DNA of 40,517 nucleotides. Origin: Mycolicibacterium porcinum (lineage in GTDB: Bacteria; Actinomycetota; Actinomycetes; Mycobacteriales; Mycobacteriaceae). The notes under the pieces were generated by a model, which saw only the letters and a list, made by a program, of their open reading frames with translations, was not told the DNA's origin and did no database searches. Positions within the stretch are counted from its first letter, which is position 1, and each line of letters opens with the position of its first letter. The stretch covers positions 1-40,517 of the forward strand of contig MSTD01000026.1 in NCBI GenBank assembly GCA_001942045.1. Reading direction: 5' to 3'. Below, one piece after another: positions 1-8,107 of this stretch. The position numbers and the translations under genes were made by a program.

Positions 1-218
1 GTTGATGGCAGCTGCACAGCGCCACCCGGGTCGGCCGCGGCCTGCTGGATGATCGGGCTCAGGTTCTCCATCGCCGGCAGGCCGGGCGCCTGCAGGTTGT
101 CGATCGGCAGCGGTGCCGGGTCGGCATTGGCGACGGCGCTGCCGAACAGCAACAGGGTGGTGGACCCGATCGCGGCGGCGGTGCCGAACATCATTTTCAG
201 GGACTTACGCGGTGACAT
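1..218 (-). CDS. Exported Ala/Pro-rich protein, Rv1157c-like (3' end outside window)
   Basis: Partial gene; only the N-terminal 72 or so residues are inside the window. The ATG at 216-218 begins a clear signal peptide: basic start (MSPRKSLK), hydrophobic core rich in Gly/Ala/Leu, then an Ala-x-Ala site (VANA) before DPAPLPIDN. The mature part is rich in Pro, Leu, Ala and Gln. Its place downstream of the Rv1158c-like gene and next to pimE matches Rv1157c of M. tuberculosis. The 42-nt gap to the upstream gene and the same orientation suggest one transcript. The Shine-Dalgarno-like GGGAAAA lies just upstream, in a leader that resembles that of the neighbouring gene. Function is not known; export is inferred from the signal peptide. 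Confidence 0.75.
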   Translation of the reverse strand, partial: MSPRKSLKMMFGTAAAIGSTTLLLFGSAVANADPAPLPIDNLQAPGLPAMENLSPIIQQAAADPGGAVQLPS

Positions 219-260
219 GGCTTTTCCCAATCGTTTCGGGCGGTCAGACCAGTTCGGGGA

Positions 261-929
261 TCAGGGCAGGCCGGCGGTCAGCAGCGGTGCAAGTGCTGCG
301 ACACCCGGATTGGCTCCGCCGGTAGCTGCGGCGGCCGGAGCTGCCACCGCCGGAGCCGCTGCGGCTGCCGGGGCCAACGGCGCAGCCGCAGCGGAGGCGG
401 GCAGTGCCGTGTTAGCCGCGACCGGAGCCAGCGAGGCCAGGTCGCCGGGGATGTTCACCTTCTGGGGCAGCGGGATCGGCATCCCGGGCACCTGCGGGAT
501 CGTCACCTCGGCCGAGGGGATCAGCGAGGCGGGGCCGGCGGCGGGAGCCGCCGGAGCGGTTGCGGCCGGAGCGGCAGCGGGTGCGGCGGGCAGGCCCGGC
601 ACCAGCGAACCCAGCGGGGCATTGGCGGCTGCCGGTGCGACGGCCGTGGGCGCCTGCGGCAGTGTCACCGAGGCGGTGGCGCCCGGCGCGGGCGCCGGTG
701 CGGCGGCGGGGGTACCGGTCAGGGCCGAGCTCACGCCCTGCAGCAGTTGCGGTGCGGCGGCCGGCACGCCGGCGAGCTGGTTGACGATCGGCAGGTTCGG
801 CGCGCCGGGGATGGCCGGGGCCGGGGGCACCGGCTCGGCGTTCGCTGCGGCGCTGAGTGCCAACGCGACCGGGACTGCGCCGGCAGCCGCGATCATGCTG
901 GTGGAAAGTGCTTTCCAGGTGAAGATCAT
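261..929 (-). CDS. Exported Ala/Pro-rich protein, Rv1158c-like
   Basis: 222 residues. The N-terminus (MIFTWKALSTSM, then an Ala/Val/Leu-rich core ending in ANAEP) is a Sec-type signal peptide with likely cleavage after ANA around residue 31. The rest is low complexity: Ala and Pro runs interrupted by short motifs such as PGLP, TIPQVPGMPIPLP and VNIPGDLASLAP. Synteny with Rv1158c next to pimE supports the assignment. The start is an ATG preceded by GGGAGAA at good spacing. A candidate SigA promoter lies at 966-993. The long open frame on the opposite strand (49-960) is a shadow created by GC-rich Ala/Pro codons. No enzymatic motif is visible; it is probably a secreted or wall-associated protein of unknown role. 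Confidence 0.75.
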   Translation of the reverse strand: MIFTWKALSTSMIAAAGAVPVALALSAAANAEPVPPAPAIPGAPNLPIVNQLAGVPAAAPQLLQGVSSALTGTPAAAPAPAPGATASVTLPQAPTAVAPAAANAPLGSLVPGLPAAPAAAPAATAPAAPAAGPASLIPSAEVTIPQVPGMPIPLPQKVNIPGDLASLAPVAANTALPASAAAAPLAPAAAAAPAVAAPAAAATGGANPGVAALAPLLTAGLP

Positions 930-965
930 GGTTCTCCCAATCGGTTGCTTGAACGACTGAGCACG

Positions 966-993
966 AAACTATCCAGTTACTGGTGTTACTCAA
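966..993 (-). promoter_or_regulatory. Candidate SigA promoter of the Rv1158c-like gene
   Basis: Read on the minus strand, TTGAGT (988-993) and TAGTTT (966-971) are separated by 16 nt and lie upstream of the ATG at 929, leaving a leader of about 30 nt with a GGGAGAA ribosome site. GTTACT occurs three times on the plus strand in this region (976, 985, 1009), and ACACGTGT at 997-1004 is a perfect 8-bp palindrome, so the promoter may have a bound regulator. Inferred from sequence only. Confidence 0.4.
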
Positions 994-1128
994 GTGACAC
1001 GTGTGGTGGTTACTCAACCGTGACTGCAGCGGTCGATTTCGTTATCGAGCAGTGCTCCGGGCGTGATGCGCCGGCCGCTGCCGACGTCCGGGTGCGGGCC
1101 GGGCCGCCCGCGGGCGGTCGCTAAAGTC

Positions 1129-2340
1129 GTGTCCGTTAACACCGAACCGGCCACCCAGCTCTCAGCAACCGCGCGGCTCTACCGTCTGGCGCCTGTGTTG
1201 CTGGTCCTCAGCATTGCGGCACGCCTGGCCTGGACGTACCTCGTGCCCAACGGCGCCAACTTCGTCGACCTGCACGTCTACGTCGGCGGCGCCGCCACGC
1301 TCGACGGTCATTCCGGTGCGCTCTACGACTACGTCTACGCCGACCAGACGCCGGATTTCCCACTGCCTTTCACCTATCCGCCGTTCGCCGCAGTGGTGTT
1401 CTACCCACTGCACCTACTGCCGTTCGGGGTGGTGGCGTTCTGCTGGCAGATCGGCATCATCGCCGCGTTGTACGGCGTGGTGCGGATGAGCCAACTGTTG
1501 CTCGGCGGGCCCGCGCCCCGGCGTGTCGCCATGTTGTGGACCGCCGTCGGCATCTGGACCGAACCGTTGCGCAGCACATTCGACTACGGCCAGGTCAATG
1601 TCGTCCTGGTGCTCGCCGTGCTCTGGGCGGTCTACAGCAATCGCTGGTGGCTGTCGGGGTTGTTGGTGGGCCTGGCCGCCGGGGTGAAGCTCACTCCCGC
1701 GGTGTCGGGGCTGTACTTCGTCGGTGCACGCCGCTGGGGCACCGCGGTGTTCTCTGCGGTGGTGTTCTTCGGGACGGTCGCGCTCTCGGTGTTGGTGATC
1801 GGGAACGAGGCACGCCGGTACTTCACCGACTTGCTCGGCGACGCAGATCGGATCGGACCGATCGGGACATCGTTCAACCAGTCGTGGCGGGGCGGGATCT
1901 CACGCATCCTCGGCCATGACGCCGGTTACGGTCCGGTCGTGCTGCTCGGCATCGCCGTCACCGCGGTCCTCGCCGTGCTGGCGTGGCGGGCCGTCGGCGG
2001 CAGCGCCGATCGGCTCGGCGCCATCGTGATCGTGAGCCTGTTCGGGTTGCTGTTGTCGCCGATTTCGTGGACGCACCACTGGGTCTGGCTGATCCCGCTG
2101 ATGATCTGGTTGCTGCACGGGCCACTGGCCGACCGGTTGGGCGCGCGGATCCTGGGCTGGGGTTGGCTGGCACTGACACTGGTCGGGGTGCCGTGGCTGC
2201 TCAGCTTCGCCCAGCCCACGATCTGGGTGATCGGCCGACCCTGGTATCTGGCTTGGGCCGGGCTGGTCTACATCGTCGCGACGCTGGCGACGCTGGCCTG
2301 GATCGCGACTACCCGGGCTGGTCGGACAGAATCCGGTTGA
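1129..2340 (+). CDS. pimE: Polyprenol-phosphate-mannose-dependent alpha-1,2-mannosyltransferase PimE
   Basis: PimE adds an alpha-1,2-linked mannose from polyprenol-phosphomannose to Ac1PIM4 on the periplasmic side, committing phosphatidylinositol mannosides to polar PIM6. The protein is a GT-C/DUF2029-type multi-pass membrane enzyme. After the first membrane helix comes the extracytoplasmic loop [15 protein letters not shown], whose Asp (in FVDLH, residue 47 with this start) matches the catalytic Asp of the family. Further recognisable blocks are [41 protein letters not shown] and ISWTHHWVW. The start is uncertain: GTG at 1129 gives 403 residues; GTG 1063 or ATG 1066 in the same frame would give about 425, nearer the M. 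tuberculosis length of about 431. The 3' end overlaps the convergent dehydratase gene by 32 nt. lpqW, a known functional partner, lies in the same window. Confidence 0.9.
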   Translation: MSVNTEPATQLSATARLYRLAPVLLVLSIAARLAWTYLVPNGANFVDLHVYVGGAATLDGHSGALYDYVYADQTPDFPLPFTYPPFAAVVFYPLHLLPFGVVAFCWQIGIIAALYGVVRMSQLLLGGPAPRRVAMLWTAVGIWTEPLRSTFDYGQVNVVLVLAVLWAVYSNRWWLSGLLVGLAAGVKLTPAVSGLYFVGARRWGTAVFSAVVFFGTVALSVLVIGNEARRYFTDLLGDADRIGPIGTSFNQSWRGGISRILGHDAGYGPVVLLGIAVTAVLAVLAWRAVGGSADRLGAIVIVSLFGLLLSPISWTHHWVWLIPLMIWLLHGPLADRLGARILGWGWLALTLVGVPWLLSFAQPTIWVIGRPWYLAWAGLVYIVATLATLAWIATTRAGRTESG

Positions 2341-2602
2341 TCTCCTTGGCCATCTGAATGTCCTTCTCGGTGATCCCGCCGGCGGAATGCGTCACCAGCG
2401 CGAAAGTGACTGTGCGCCATCGGATGTCGATATCGGGGTGATGGTCCTTCTCCTCGGCGAACTCAGCCACGCGGCGTACCGCGTCGATACCATCGAGGAA
2501 CGTCGGGAATTTGGTGGATCTGCGCAGGGCGCCCGCCGCACGTTCCCAGCCCGGCAGATCGGGCAGTGCGGCGTCGACCTGATCGTTCGATAACACGGCC
2601 AT
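2309..2602 (-). CDS. 4a-hydroxytetrahydrobiopterin dehydratase (pterin-4a-carbinolamine dehydratase), Rv1159A-like
   Basis: 97 residues, the usual length of the PCD/DCoH family, which dehydrates 4a-hydroxytetrahydropterin during pterin recycling. The signature is complete: [12 protein letters not shown] (His54, His55, Pro56) followed by [12 protein letters not shown] (Thr71-His72, Asp81). The ATG at 2600-2602 has almost no leader after a -10-like box in the intergenic palindrome, so the mRNA is probably leaderless. It is divergent from mutT2 with only 25 bp between start codons, and overlaps the end of pimE tail to tail. Mycobacteria lack an obvious phenylalanine hydroxylase here, so the in vivo substrate is uncertain. 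M. tuberculosis carries the same gene at the same place. Confidence 0.88.
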   Translation of the reverse strand: MAVLSNDQVDAALPDLPGWERAAGALRRSTKFPTFLDGIDAVRRVAEFAEEKDHHPDIDIRWRTVTFALVTHSAGGITEKDIQMAKEINRILSDQPG

Positions 2603-2603
2603 A

Positions 2604-2623
2604 CCCGACGGTATACCGTCGGG
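2604..2623. promoter_or_regulatory. Perfect 20-bp palindrome acting as a candidate symmetric bidirectional promoter
   Basis: The sequence CCCGACGGTATACCGTCGGG is its own reverse complement and fills most of the 25-bp gap between two divergent start codons. It contains TACCGT (a TANNNT -10 match) on each strand, back to back around the centre: plus 2614-2619, minus 2613-2608. The boxes lie 8 nt before the mutT2 ATG and 5 nt before the dehydratase ATG, which fits leaderless transcription in both directions. A symmetric operator is the alternative reading. Confidence 0.5.
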
Positions 2624-2627
2624 CGCG

Positions 2628-3038
2628 ATGGATGCGCAGATCGTGGTGGCCGGTGCCCTGTTCTCGGCGGCCGGGCTGTTGGTCGCCCAACGGCAGCGGC
2701 CCCCCGAGCTGGCCGGTCTGTGGGAGCTGCCGGGCGGCAAGGTGGCCGCCGGCGAGAGTGATGCCGAGGCCCTGGCCCGCGAACTGCGGGAGGAACTGGG
2801 CGTTGAGGTCAGCGTCGGTGACCGTCTCGGAGTGGACGTCGCATTGAACGCGGGCATGACATTGCGCGCCTACCGGGCCACCCTCACATCGGGCAGTCCG
2901 CAGCCACACGACCACCGGGCATTGCGCTGGGTGACGGTCGACGAACTAGACGCGCTGCCGTGGGTACCGGCCGACCGGGCCTGGCTCCCGGATCTGACCG
3001 AAGCGCTTTCTCGACCGAGCGATCGCGAAAGTACCTGA
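2628..3038 (+). CDS. mutT2: Nudix NTP pyrophosphohydrolase MutT2
   Basis: 136 residues with an exact Nudix box at about residues 37-59 (G-x5-E-x7-RELREELGV), which binds the catalytic divalent metals. The family hydrolyses (d)NTPs such as dCTP and oxidised or methylated derivatives to monophosphates, cleansing the nucleotide pool. The N-terminal strand motif [17 protein letters not shown] and the LPGGKV lead-in are typical of small MutT proteins. Position after pimE and before nar genes matches Rv1160. The start is the ATG at 2628, just after the palindromic promoter; no Shine-Dalgarno sequence is visible, consistent with a leaderless message. Confidence 0.88.
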   Translation: MDAQIVVAGALFSAAGLLVAQRQRPPELAGLWELPGGKVAAGESDAEALARELREELGVEVSVGDRLGVDVALNAGMTLRAYRATLTSGSPQPHDHRALRWVTVDELDALPWVPADRAWLPDLTEALSRPSDREST

Positions 3039-3200
3039 AACGACCTGAATTCGGGTATGTTCGCGGCTGTCCGCGCAATTACTGGGCCGCGCAACGGGAT
3101 TAATTTCGGCATATCGATGTTGCGGATTACATTTCCATGAAACTGCCTGCAACGTTTCCGGGAAAATGACGCGACCGCAGGAACTTGATGTTTTGCTGTT
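3039..3200. promoter_or_regulatory. Relatively AT-rich regulatory region upstream of the nar operon
   Basis: 162 bp without a gene, noticeably richer in A/T than its surroundings, as expected of a regulated promoter. It holds several small inverted repeats: ACCTGAATTCGGGT (3043-3056, one mismatched pair), GAAAC-N10-GTTTC (3139-3143 and 3154-3158) and TTTCC-G-GGAAA (3155-3165). I could not fit a convincing DosR box, CRP-type TGTGA-N6-TCACA site or full GlnR box. The regulator is therefore unknown. Confidence 0.4.
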
Positions 3201-4424
3201 GTGGTGACCACGGCAAGTGCGCCGTACCTGGGCCAAGGGCAGAGCATGAATCTTCTGTTGGCCACCTGGGTCTCGGCCATCAATTTCTGGGCCTGGAACA
3301 TGATCGGCCCACTGTCCACCACATACGCCGGCGACATGAAGCTGAGCAGCACGCAGGCTTCCATGCTTGTCGCCACTCCGATCTTGGTCGGATCTCTCGG
3401 CCGGGTAGCAGTCGGCGCGCTGACCGACAGGTACGGCGGCCGCACCATGTTTCTCGCGGTGACGTTGGCCTCGATCGTGCCGGTGCTGGCGGTCGGGGCC
3501 GCCGGCGAGGCCAGGTCGTACCCGATGTTGTTGGTGTGCGGGTTCTTCCTGGGCATCGCGGGCACGATCTTCGCGGTCGGAATCCCGTTCGCCAACAACT
3601 GGTATGAGCCCTCCCGTCGCGGCTATGCCACCGGCGTGTTCGGCATGGGCATGGTCGGCACGGCGTTGTCGGCATTCTTCACGCCGCGGTTCGTCCGGTG
3701 GTTCGGTTTGTTCCAGACCCATCTCATCATCGCGGTCGCCCTGGCGCTGACCGCGGTGCTGTGCCTGGTGGTGATGCGCAATTCACCGGCATTCCAACCG
3801 AACACCGACCCGGTGTTACCCAAGCTCAAGTCGGCGTTGAAGCTCCCGGTGACGTGGGAGATGTCGTTCCTCTACGCGGTGGTGTTCGGCGGGTTCGTGG
3901 CGTTCAGCAACTACCTGCCCACCTACATCAAGAACGTCTACGAGTTCTCCTCGGTCCAAGCCGGTTCCCGCACTGCGGGGTTCGCTCTGGCCGCGGTGCT
4001 GGCCCGGCCGATCGGCGGTGCGCTGTCGGACCGCATCCCGCCCAAGTACGTGGTGCTCACCTCCTTTGCCGGCACGGCAGTGCTGGCCTTCATCGCGATG
4101 TTCCAGCCGCCGCCCGATCTCTGGTCAGCGGCAACGTTCATCGGGCTGGCCATCTTCCTGGGGATCGGTACCGGCGGTGTGTTCGCCTGGGTGGCCCGGC
4201 GATCACCTGCCAAGGAAGTGGGTTCGGTGACCGGAATCGTTGCCGCCGCAGGCGGTTTGGGTGGCTACTTCCCGCCGTTGGTGATGGGTGCGACGTACGA
4301 CGCCGTCGATCATGACTACTCGGTCGGGCTTCTGCTGCTGGTGGCGACGGCATTGGTGGCCTTCGGCTACACGGCCCTGCGACTGCACGCCCACGAACCC
4401 CAGCCCAAGGAGGCGCGTCAATGA
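3201..4424 (+). CDS. narK2: Nitrate/nitrite transporter, NarK2-type MFS protein
   Basis: 407 residues, about twelve membrane helices, of the nitrate/nitrite porter family of the major facilitator superfamily. It would import nitrate and/or export nitrite for the reductase encoded immediately downstream. Recognisable blocks include NFWAWNMIGPLST, a loop motif GALTDRYGGR and the two nitrate-signature Gly-rich helices (GFFLGIAGTIFAVGIPFANNWY and GIVAAAGGLGGYFPPLVMG regions). The sequence resembles M. tuberculosis NarK2 (Rv1737c) far more than NarK3. The stop overlaps the narG ATG (ATGA), showing translational coupling. Start alternatives are GTG 3201, GTG 3204, or ATG 3246, which has a better Shine-Dalgarno (AAGGG) but would start directly at the first helix. 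Confidence 0.85.
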   Translation: MVTTASAPYLGQGQSMNLLLATWVSAINFWAWNMIGPLSTTYAGDMKLSSTQASMLVATPILVGSLGRVAVGALTDRYGGRTMFLAVTLASIVPVLAVGAAGEARSYPMLLVCGFFLGIAGTIFAVGIPFANNWYEPSRRGYATGVFGMGMVGTALSAFFTPRFVRWFGLFQTHLIIAVALALTAVLCLVVMRNSPAFQPNTDPVLPKLKSALKLPVTWEMSFLYAVVFGGFVAFSNYLPTYIKNVYEFSSVQAGSRTAGFALAAVLARPIGGALSDRIPPKYVVLTSFAGTAVLAFIAMFQPPPDLWSAATFIGLAIFLGIGTGGVFAWVARRSPAKEVGSVTGIVAAAGGLGGYFPPLVMGATYDAVDHDYSVGLLLLVATALVAFGYTALRLHAHEPQPKEARQ

Positions 4425-7400
4425 CCAAGCCCCACATCGGCGGATCGATCGAGGAGTTGCTCGAGCGTAGTGGAAGGTTCTTCACCGCCGGTGAGTTCTC
4501 CGGCGACCTGCGCACGGTCACACGCCAGGGGGGCCGTCAGGGCGACGTGTTCTACCGCGACCGGTGGAGCCACGACAAGGTCGTGCGCTCCACCCACGGG
4601 GTCAATTGCACGGGATCGTGCTCATGGAAGATCTACGTCAAGGACGGGATCATCACCTGGGAAACCCAGGAGACCGACTACCCCTCGGTCGGGCCCGACC
4701 GCCCCGAGTACGAGCCCCGCGGGTGCCCGCGGGGTGCGGCCTTCTCCTGGTACACCTACTCGCCAACGCGGGTGCGCTATCCGTACGCGCGTGGCGTGCT
4801 GGTCGAGATGTACCGGGAAGCTAAGGCGCGCCTGAAGGATCCGGTGTTGGCCTGGGCCGACATCCAGGGGGATCCGGAACGCCGCAAGCGCTATCACCGG
4901 GCCCGCGGCAAGGGTGGCCTGGTCCGGGTCAGTTGGACCGAGGCGACCGAGATGATCGCCGCGGCGCATGTGCACACGATCAAGACCTACGGGCCGGACC
5001 GGGTGGCCGGTTTCTCGCCGATCCCGGCGATGTCGATGGTGTCGTTCGCCGCCGGCTCCCGGTTCGTCGAACTCATCGGCGGCGTGATGACGTCGTTCTA
5101 CGACTGGTACGCCGATCTGCCGGTGGCCTCCCCGCAGGTGTTCGGCGATCAGACCGATGTGCCGGAGTCCGGGGATTGGTGGGACGCGTCGTACCTGATG
5201 ATGTGGGGCTCCAATGTCCCGGTGACACGCACCCCGGATGCGCATTGGATGGCCGAGGTGCGTTACCGCGGGACCAAAGTGGTGACCGTCAGCCCGGATT
5301 ACGCCGACAACACCAAGTTCGCCGACGAGTGGATGCCGTGCGCGGCAGGCACCGACGGTGCGCTGGCGATGGCGATGGGCCACGTCATCCTCGACGAATG
5401 CTTTGTGCAGAACCGGATTCCGTATTTCGTCGACTATGTCCGCCAGTTCACCGATCTGCCGTTTCTGGTCAAGCTGGAGGAACGCGACGGTGCGCTGGTT
5501 CCCGGGAAGAACTTGACTGCCGCCGATCTGGGCGGGCCGGTGGCCGAACAAGAGAATGCGGCGTTCAAGCCGGTGCTGCTCGACGGTGCCAGCAACAGTG
5601 TGGCGGTACCGCAGGGCTCACTCGGATTCCGTTACGGCGCCGACGGTGTCGGCAAGTGGAATCTCCATCTGGAGGATCTGGTTCCGGCCCTGACCGTGCT
5701 CGGCGACATCTTCGAGACCGCCGAGATCACTTTGCCGCGCTTCGATACCGTCGACGGCAGCGGAGCGACCATGCAGCGCGGTGTGCCGGTGCGGCGGGTC
5801 GGCGAGCACCTGGTGTGCACGGTGTTCGACCTGATGCTGGCCCAGTACGGTGTGCACCGGCCGGGCCTGCCCGGCGAATGGCCCACCGGATACGACGACG
5901 CCACCCAGCCGTACACCCCGGCCTGGCAGGAGCCGATCACCGGGGTGTCGGCTGCCCAGGCGATCCGCGTCGCGCGTGAATTCGCCCGCAACGCAGAGGA
6001 ATCCGGCGGTCGATCGATGATCATCATGGGTGCCGGCATCTGCCAGTGGTTCCACGGCGACGCCACCTACCGGGCCGTGCTGGCGTTGCTGCTGCTCACC
6101 GGCTCGATGGGGCGCAACGGTGGCGGCTGGGCGCACTACGTCGGTCAGGAGAAGTGCCGGCCCGTCACCGGGTGGGCCGCCATGGCGATGGGCACCGACT
6201 GGTCGCGTCCGCCGAGGCAGATGGCGGGCACGTCGTACTGGTACGCCCACACCGATCAGTGGCGCTACGACGGGTACCGCGCCGACGCGCTGTCCAGCCC
6301 GGTGGGGCGGGGCCGGTTCCGCGACAAGCACACCATGGATGTGATGAGTTCGGCCGTGGCAATGGGATGGACGCCGTTCTACCCGCAGTTCGACCGGTCC
6401 AGCCTGGACGTGGTCGACGAGGCCAAGGCGGCCGGCCAGGACGTACCGGATTATGTGGCCGAGCAATTGGCAAGTGGCGGGTTGAAACTCGCGATCACCG
6501 ACCCGGACGATCCGGCGAACTGGCCACGCGTGCTCAATGTCTGGCGGGCCAACCTGCTCGGCTCGTCGAGCAAGGGCAACGAGTACTTCCTGCGTCACCT
6601 GCTGGGCACCACCTCCAACGTGCAGGCTGAGCCCACCCCGGAGGGGTTGCGGCCCAACGATGTGATCTGGACCGACGACATCCCGGAGGGCAAGCTCGAC
6701 CTGTTGATGTCGATCGACTTCCGGATGACGTCGACGACGCTGCTCTCCGATGTGGTGCTGCCCGCGGCGACCTGGTACGAGAAGGCCGACCTGTCCAGCA
6801 CCGACATGCACCCCTACATCCATGCTTTCAGTCCGGCGGTCGACCCACCATGGGAAACCCGTTCGGACTTCGAGGCTTTCGGTGCGATTGCCCGGGCCTT
6901 CAGCACGCTCGCCACCCGGCACCTGGGCACCCGAACCGACGTCGTGATGGGGACGTTGCAGCACGACACCCCCGGTGCGATGGCGTATCCCGGTGGTACC
7001 GAACACGATTGGCGGGTCACCGGCGAGACACCGGTGCCGGGCAAGACGATGGGACCGCTGGTCGTGGTCGAGCGCGACTACACGGCGATCGCCGAGAAGT
7101 GGGCGACACTGGGCCCGCTGGTCGAGAGTCTCGGCCTGACCACCAAGGGCATCACCACCCACCCCGACCAGGAGGTTGCCGAACTCGCCGCGAAGTTCGG
7201 GGTGATGGATTCGGGTGCGGGCCAGGGCCGCCCCGCGATCACCACGGCCGAGCGGATGTCCGATGTGATCCTGGCGCTGTCCGGCACCTCCAACGGCCGG
7301 CTCGCCGTGGAAGGCTTCCGCGAACTCGAACGACGTACCGGCCGCAAGCTCATACACCTGGCCATCGGCAACGAGGAGCGCCGGATCACCTACGCCGATA

Positions 7401-8107
7401 CCCAGGCCAGACCGGTTCCGGTGATCACCAGCCCCGAGTGGTCGGGCAGTGAGACCGGCGGCCGACGCTACGCGCCGTTCACGGTGAACATCGAGGAGCT
7501 CAAGCCTTTCCACACCCTCACCGGCCGGATGCACTTCTACGTCGACCACGACTGGTTGGAGGAACTCGGTGAGCAACTGCCGACCTACCGGCCGCCGCTC
7601 GACATGGCGCGGCTGTTCGGTGAATCGGCACTCGGGCGGGACGGCATCGGGCTGACGGTGCGGTACCTGACTCCGCATTCCAAGTGGTCGATCCATTCGG
7701 AGTACCAGGACAACCTGTTCATGCTCTCGCTGTCGCGGGGCGGGCCCACCATGTGGATGAGTCCGCTGGACGCGGCGAAGATCGAAGTGAAGGACAACGA
7801 TTGGATCGAAGCGGTGAACCGTAACGGTGTGCTGGTGTGCCGCGCCGTGGTCAGCCACCGCATGCCGGAAGGCGTCGTGTACGTCTACCACGCACAGGAA
7901 CGGACCATCGACGTACCGCTGAGCGAAACCACCGGCACCCGTGGCGGTATCCACAACTCGCTGACCCGGCTGTTGGTCAAGCCCAGCCATCTCGCCGGTG
8001 GGTATGCCCAGCACTCGTTCGCCTGGAACTATCTGGGCCCCACCGGAAATCAGCGTGATGAGGTGACGGTGGTGCGCCGCCGCTCGCAGGAGGTGAAGTA
8101 CCAGTGA
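4421..8107 (+). CDS. narG: Respiratory nitrate reductase alpha subunit NarG
   Basis: 1228 residues, full length for the membrane-bound NarG family. It is the molybdenum (bis-MGD) catalytic subunit that reduces nitrate to nitrite with electrons passed from NarI via NarH. The FS0 [4Fe-4S] ligands are visible: His59, Cys63 and Cys67 in STHGVNCTGSC, and Cys102 in PRGCPRG. The Mo-ligand Asp228 lies in SFYDWYADLP, followed by the conserved QTDVPESGDWW segment. It has no twin-arginine leader, as expected for a cytoplasm-facing enzyme. The ATG overlaps the narK2 stop and its own stop overlaps the narH GTG, so the genes are one translationally coupled operon (Rv1161 in M. tuberculosis). The 798-codon antisense frame inside it is a compositional shadow. 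Confidence 0.97.
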   Translation: MTKPHIGGSIEELLERSGRFFTAGEFSGDLRTVTRQGGRQGDVFYRDRWSHDKVVRSTHGVNCTGSCSWKIYVKDGIITWETQETDYPSVGPDRPEYEPRGCPRGAAFSWYTYSPTRVRYPYARGVLVEMYREAKARLKDPVLAWADIQGDPERRKRYHRARGKGGLVRVSWTEATEMIAAAHVHTIKTYGPDRVAGFSPIPAMSMVSFAAGSRFVELIGGVMTSFYDWYADLPVASPQVFGDQTDVPESGDWWDASYLMMWGSNVPVTRTPDAHWMAEVRYRGTKVVTVSPDYADNTKFADEWMPCAAGTDGALAMAMGHVILDECFVQNRIPYFVDYVRQFTDLPFLVKLEERDGALVPGKNLTAADLGGPVAEQENAAFKPVLLDGASNSVAVPQGSLGFRYGADGVGKWNLHLEDLVPALTVLGDIFETAEITLPRFDTVDGSGATMQRGVPVRRVGEHLVCTVFDLMLAQYGVHRPGLPGEWPTGYDDATQPYTPAWQEPITGVSAAQAIRVAREFARNAEESGGRSMIIMGAGICQWFHGDATYRAVLALLLLTGSMGRNGGGWAHYVGQEKCRPVTGWAAMAMGTDWSRPPRQMAGTSYWYAHTDQWRYDGYRADALSSPVGRGRFRDKHTMDVMSSAVAMGWTPFYPQFDRSSLDVVDEAKAAGQDVPDYVAEQLASGGLKLAITDPDDPANWPRVLNVWRANLLGSSSKGNEYFLRHLLGTTSNVQAEPTPEGLRPNDVIWTDDIPEGKLDLLMSIDFRMTSTTLLSDVVLPAATWYEKADLSSTDMHPYIHAFSPAVDPPWETRSDFEAFGAIARAFSTLATRHLGTRTDVVMGTLQHDTPGAMAYPGGTEHDWRVTGETPVPGKTMGPLVVVERDYTAIAEKWATLGPLVESLGLTTKGITTHPDQEVAELAAKFGVMDSGAGQGRPAITTAERMSDVILALSGTSNGRLAVEGFRELERRTGRKLIHLAIGNEERRITYADTQARPVPVITSPEWSGSETGGRRYAPFTVNIEELKPFHTLTGRMHFYVDHDWLEELGEQLPTYRPPLDMARLFGESALGRDGIGLTVRYLTPHSKWSIHSEYQDNLFMLSLSRGGPTMWMSPLDAAKIEVKDNDWIEAVNRNGVLVCRAVVSHRMPEGVVYVYHAQERTIDVPLSETTGTRGGIHNSLTRLLVKPSHLAGGYAQHSFAWNYLGPTGNQRDEVTVVRRRSQEVKYQ

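Noticed and set aside
49..960. 303-codon plus-strand Ala/Gly-rich frame, PE_PGRS-like at first sight
   Set aside because: It is the reverse of two Ala/Pro-rich exported proteins with clear signal peptides and Rv1157c/Rv1158c synteny; no PE motif at the N-terminus.
961..1020. GlnR-type operator suggested by repeated GTTAC
   Set aside because: The spacing of the half-sites (7 nt and irregular) does not fit the GlnR consensus.
5618..8014. 798-codon open frame antisense to narG
   Set aside because: It lies wholly opposite a full-length NarG; the product is Arg/His/Gly/Val-rich with no domain pattern, as expected of GC-rich codon bias.
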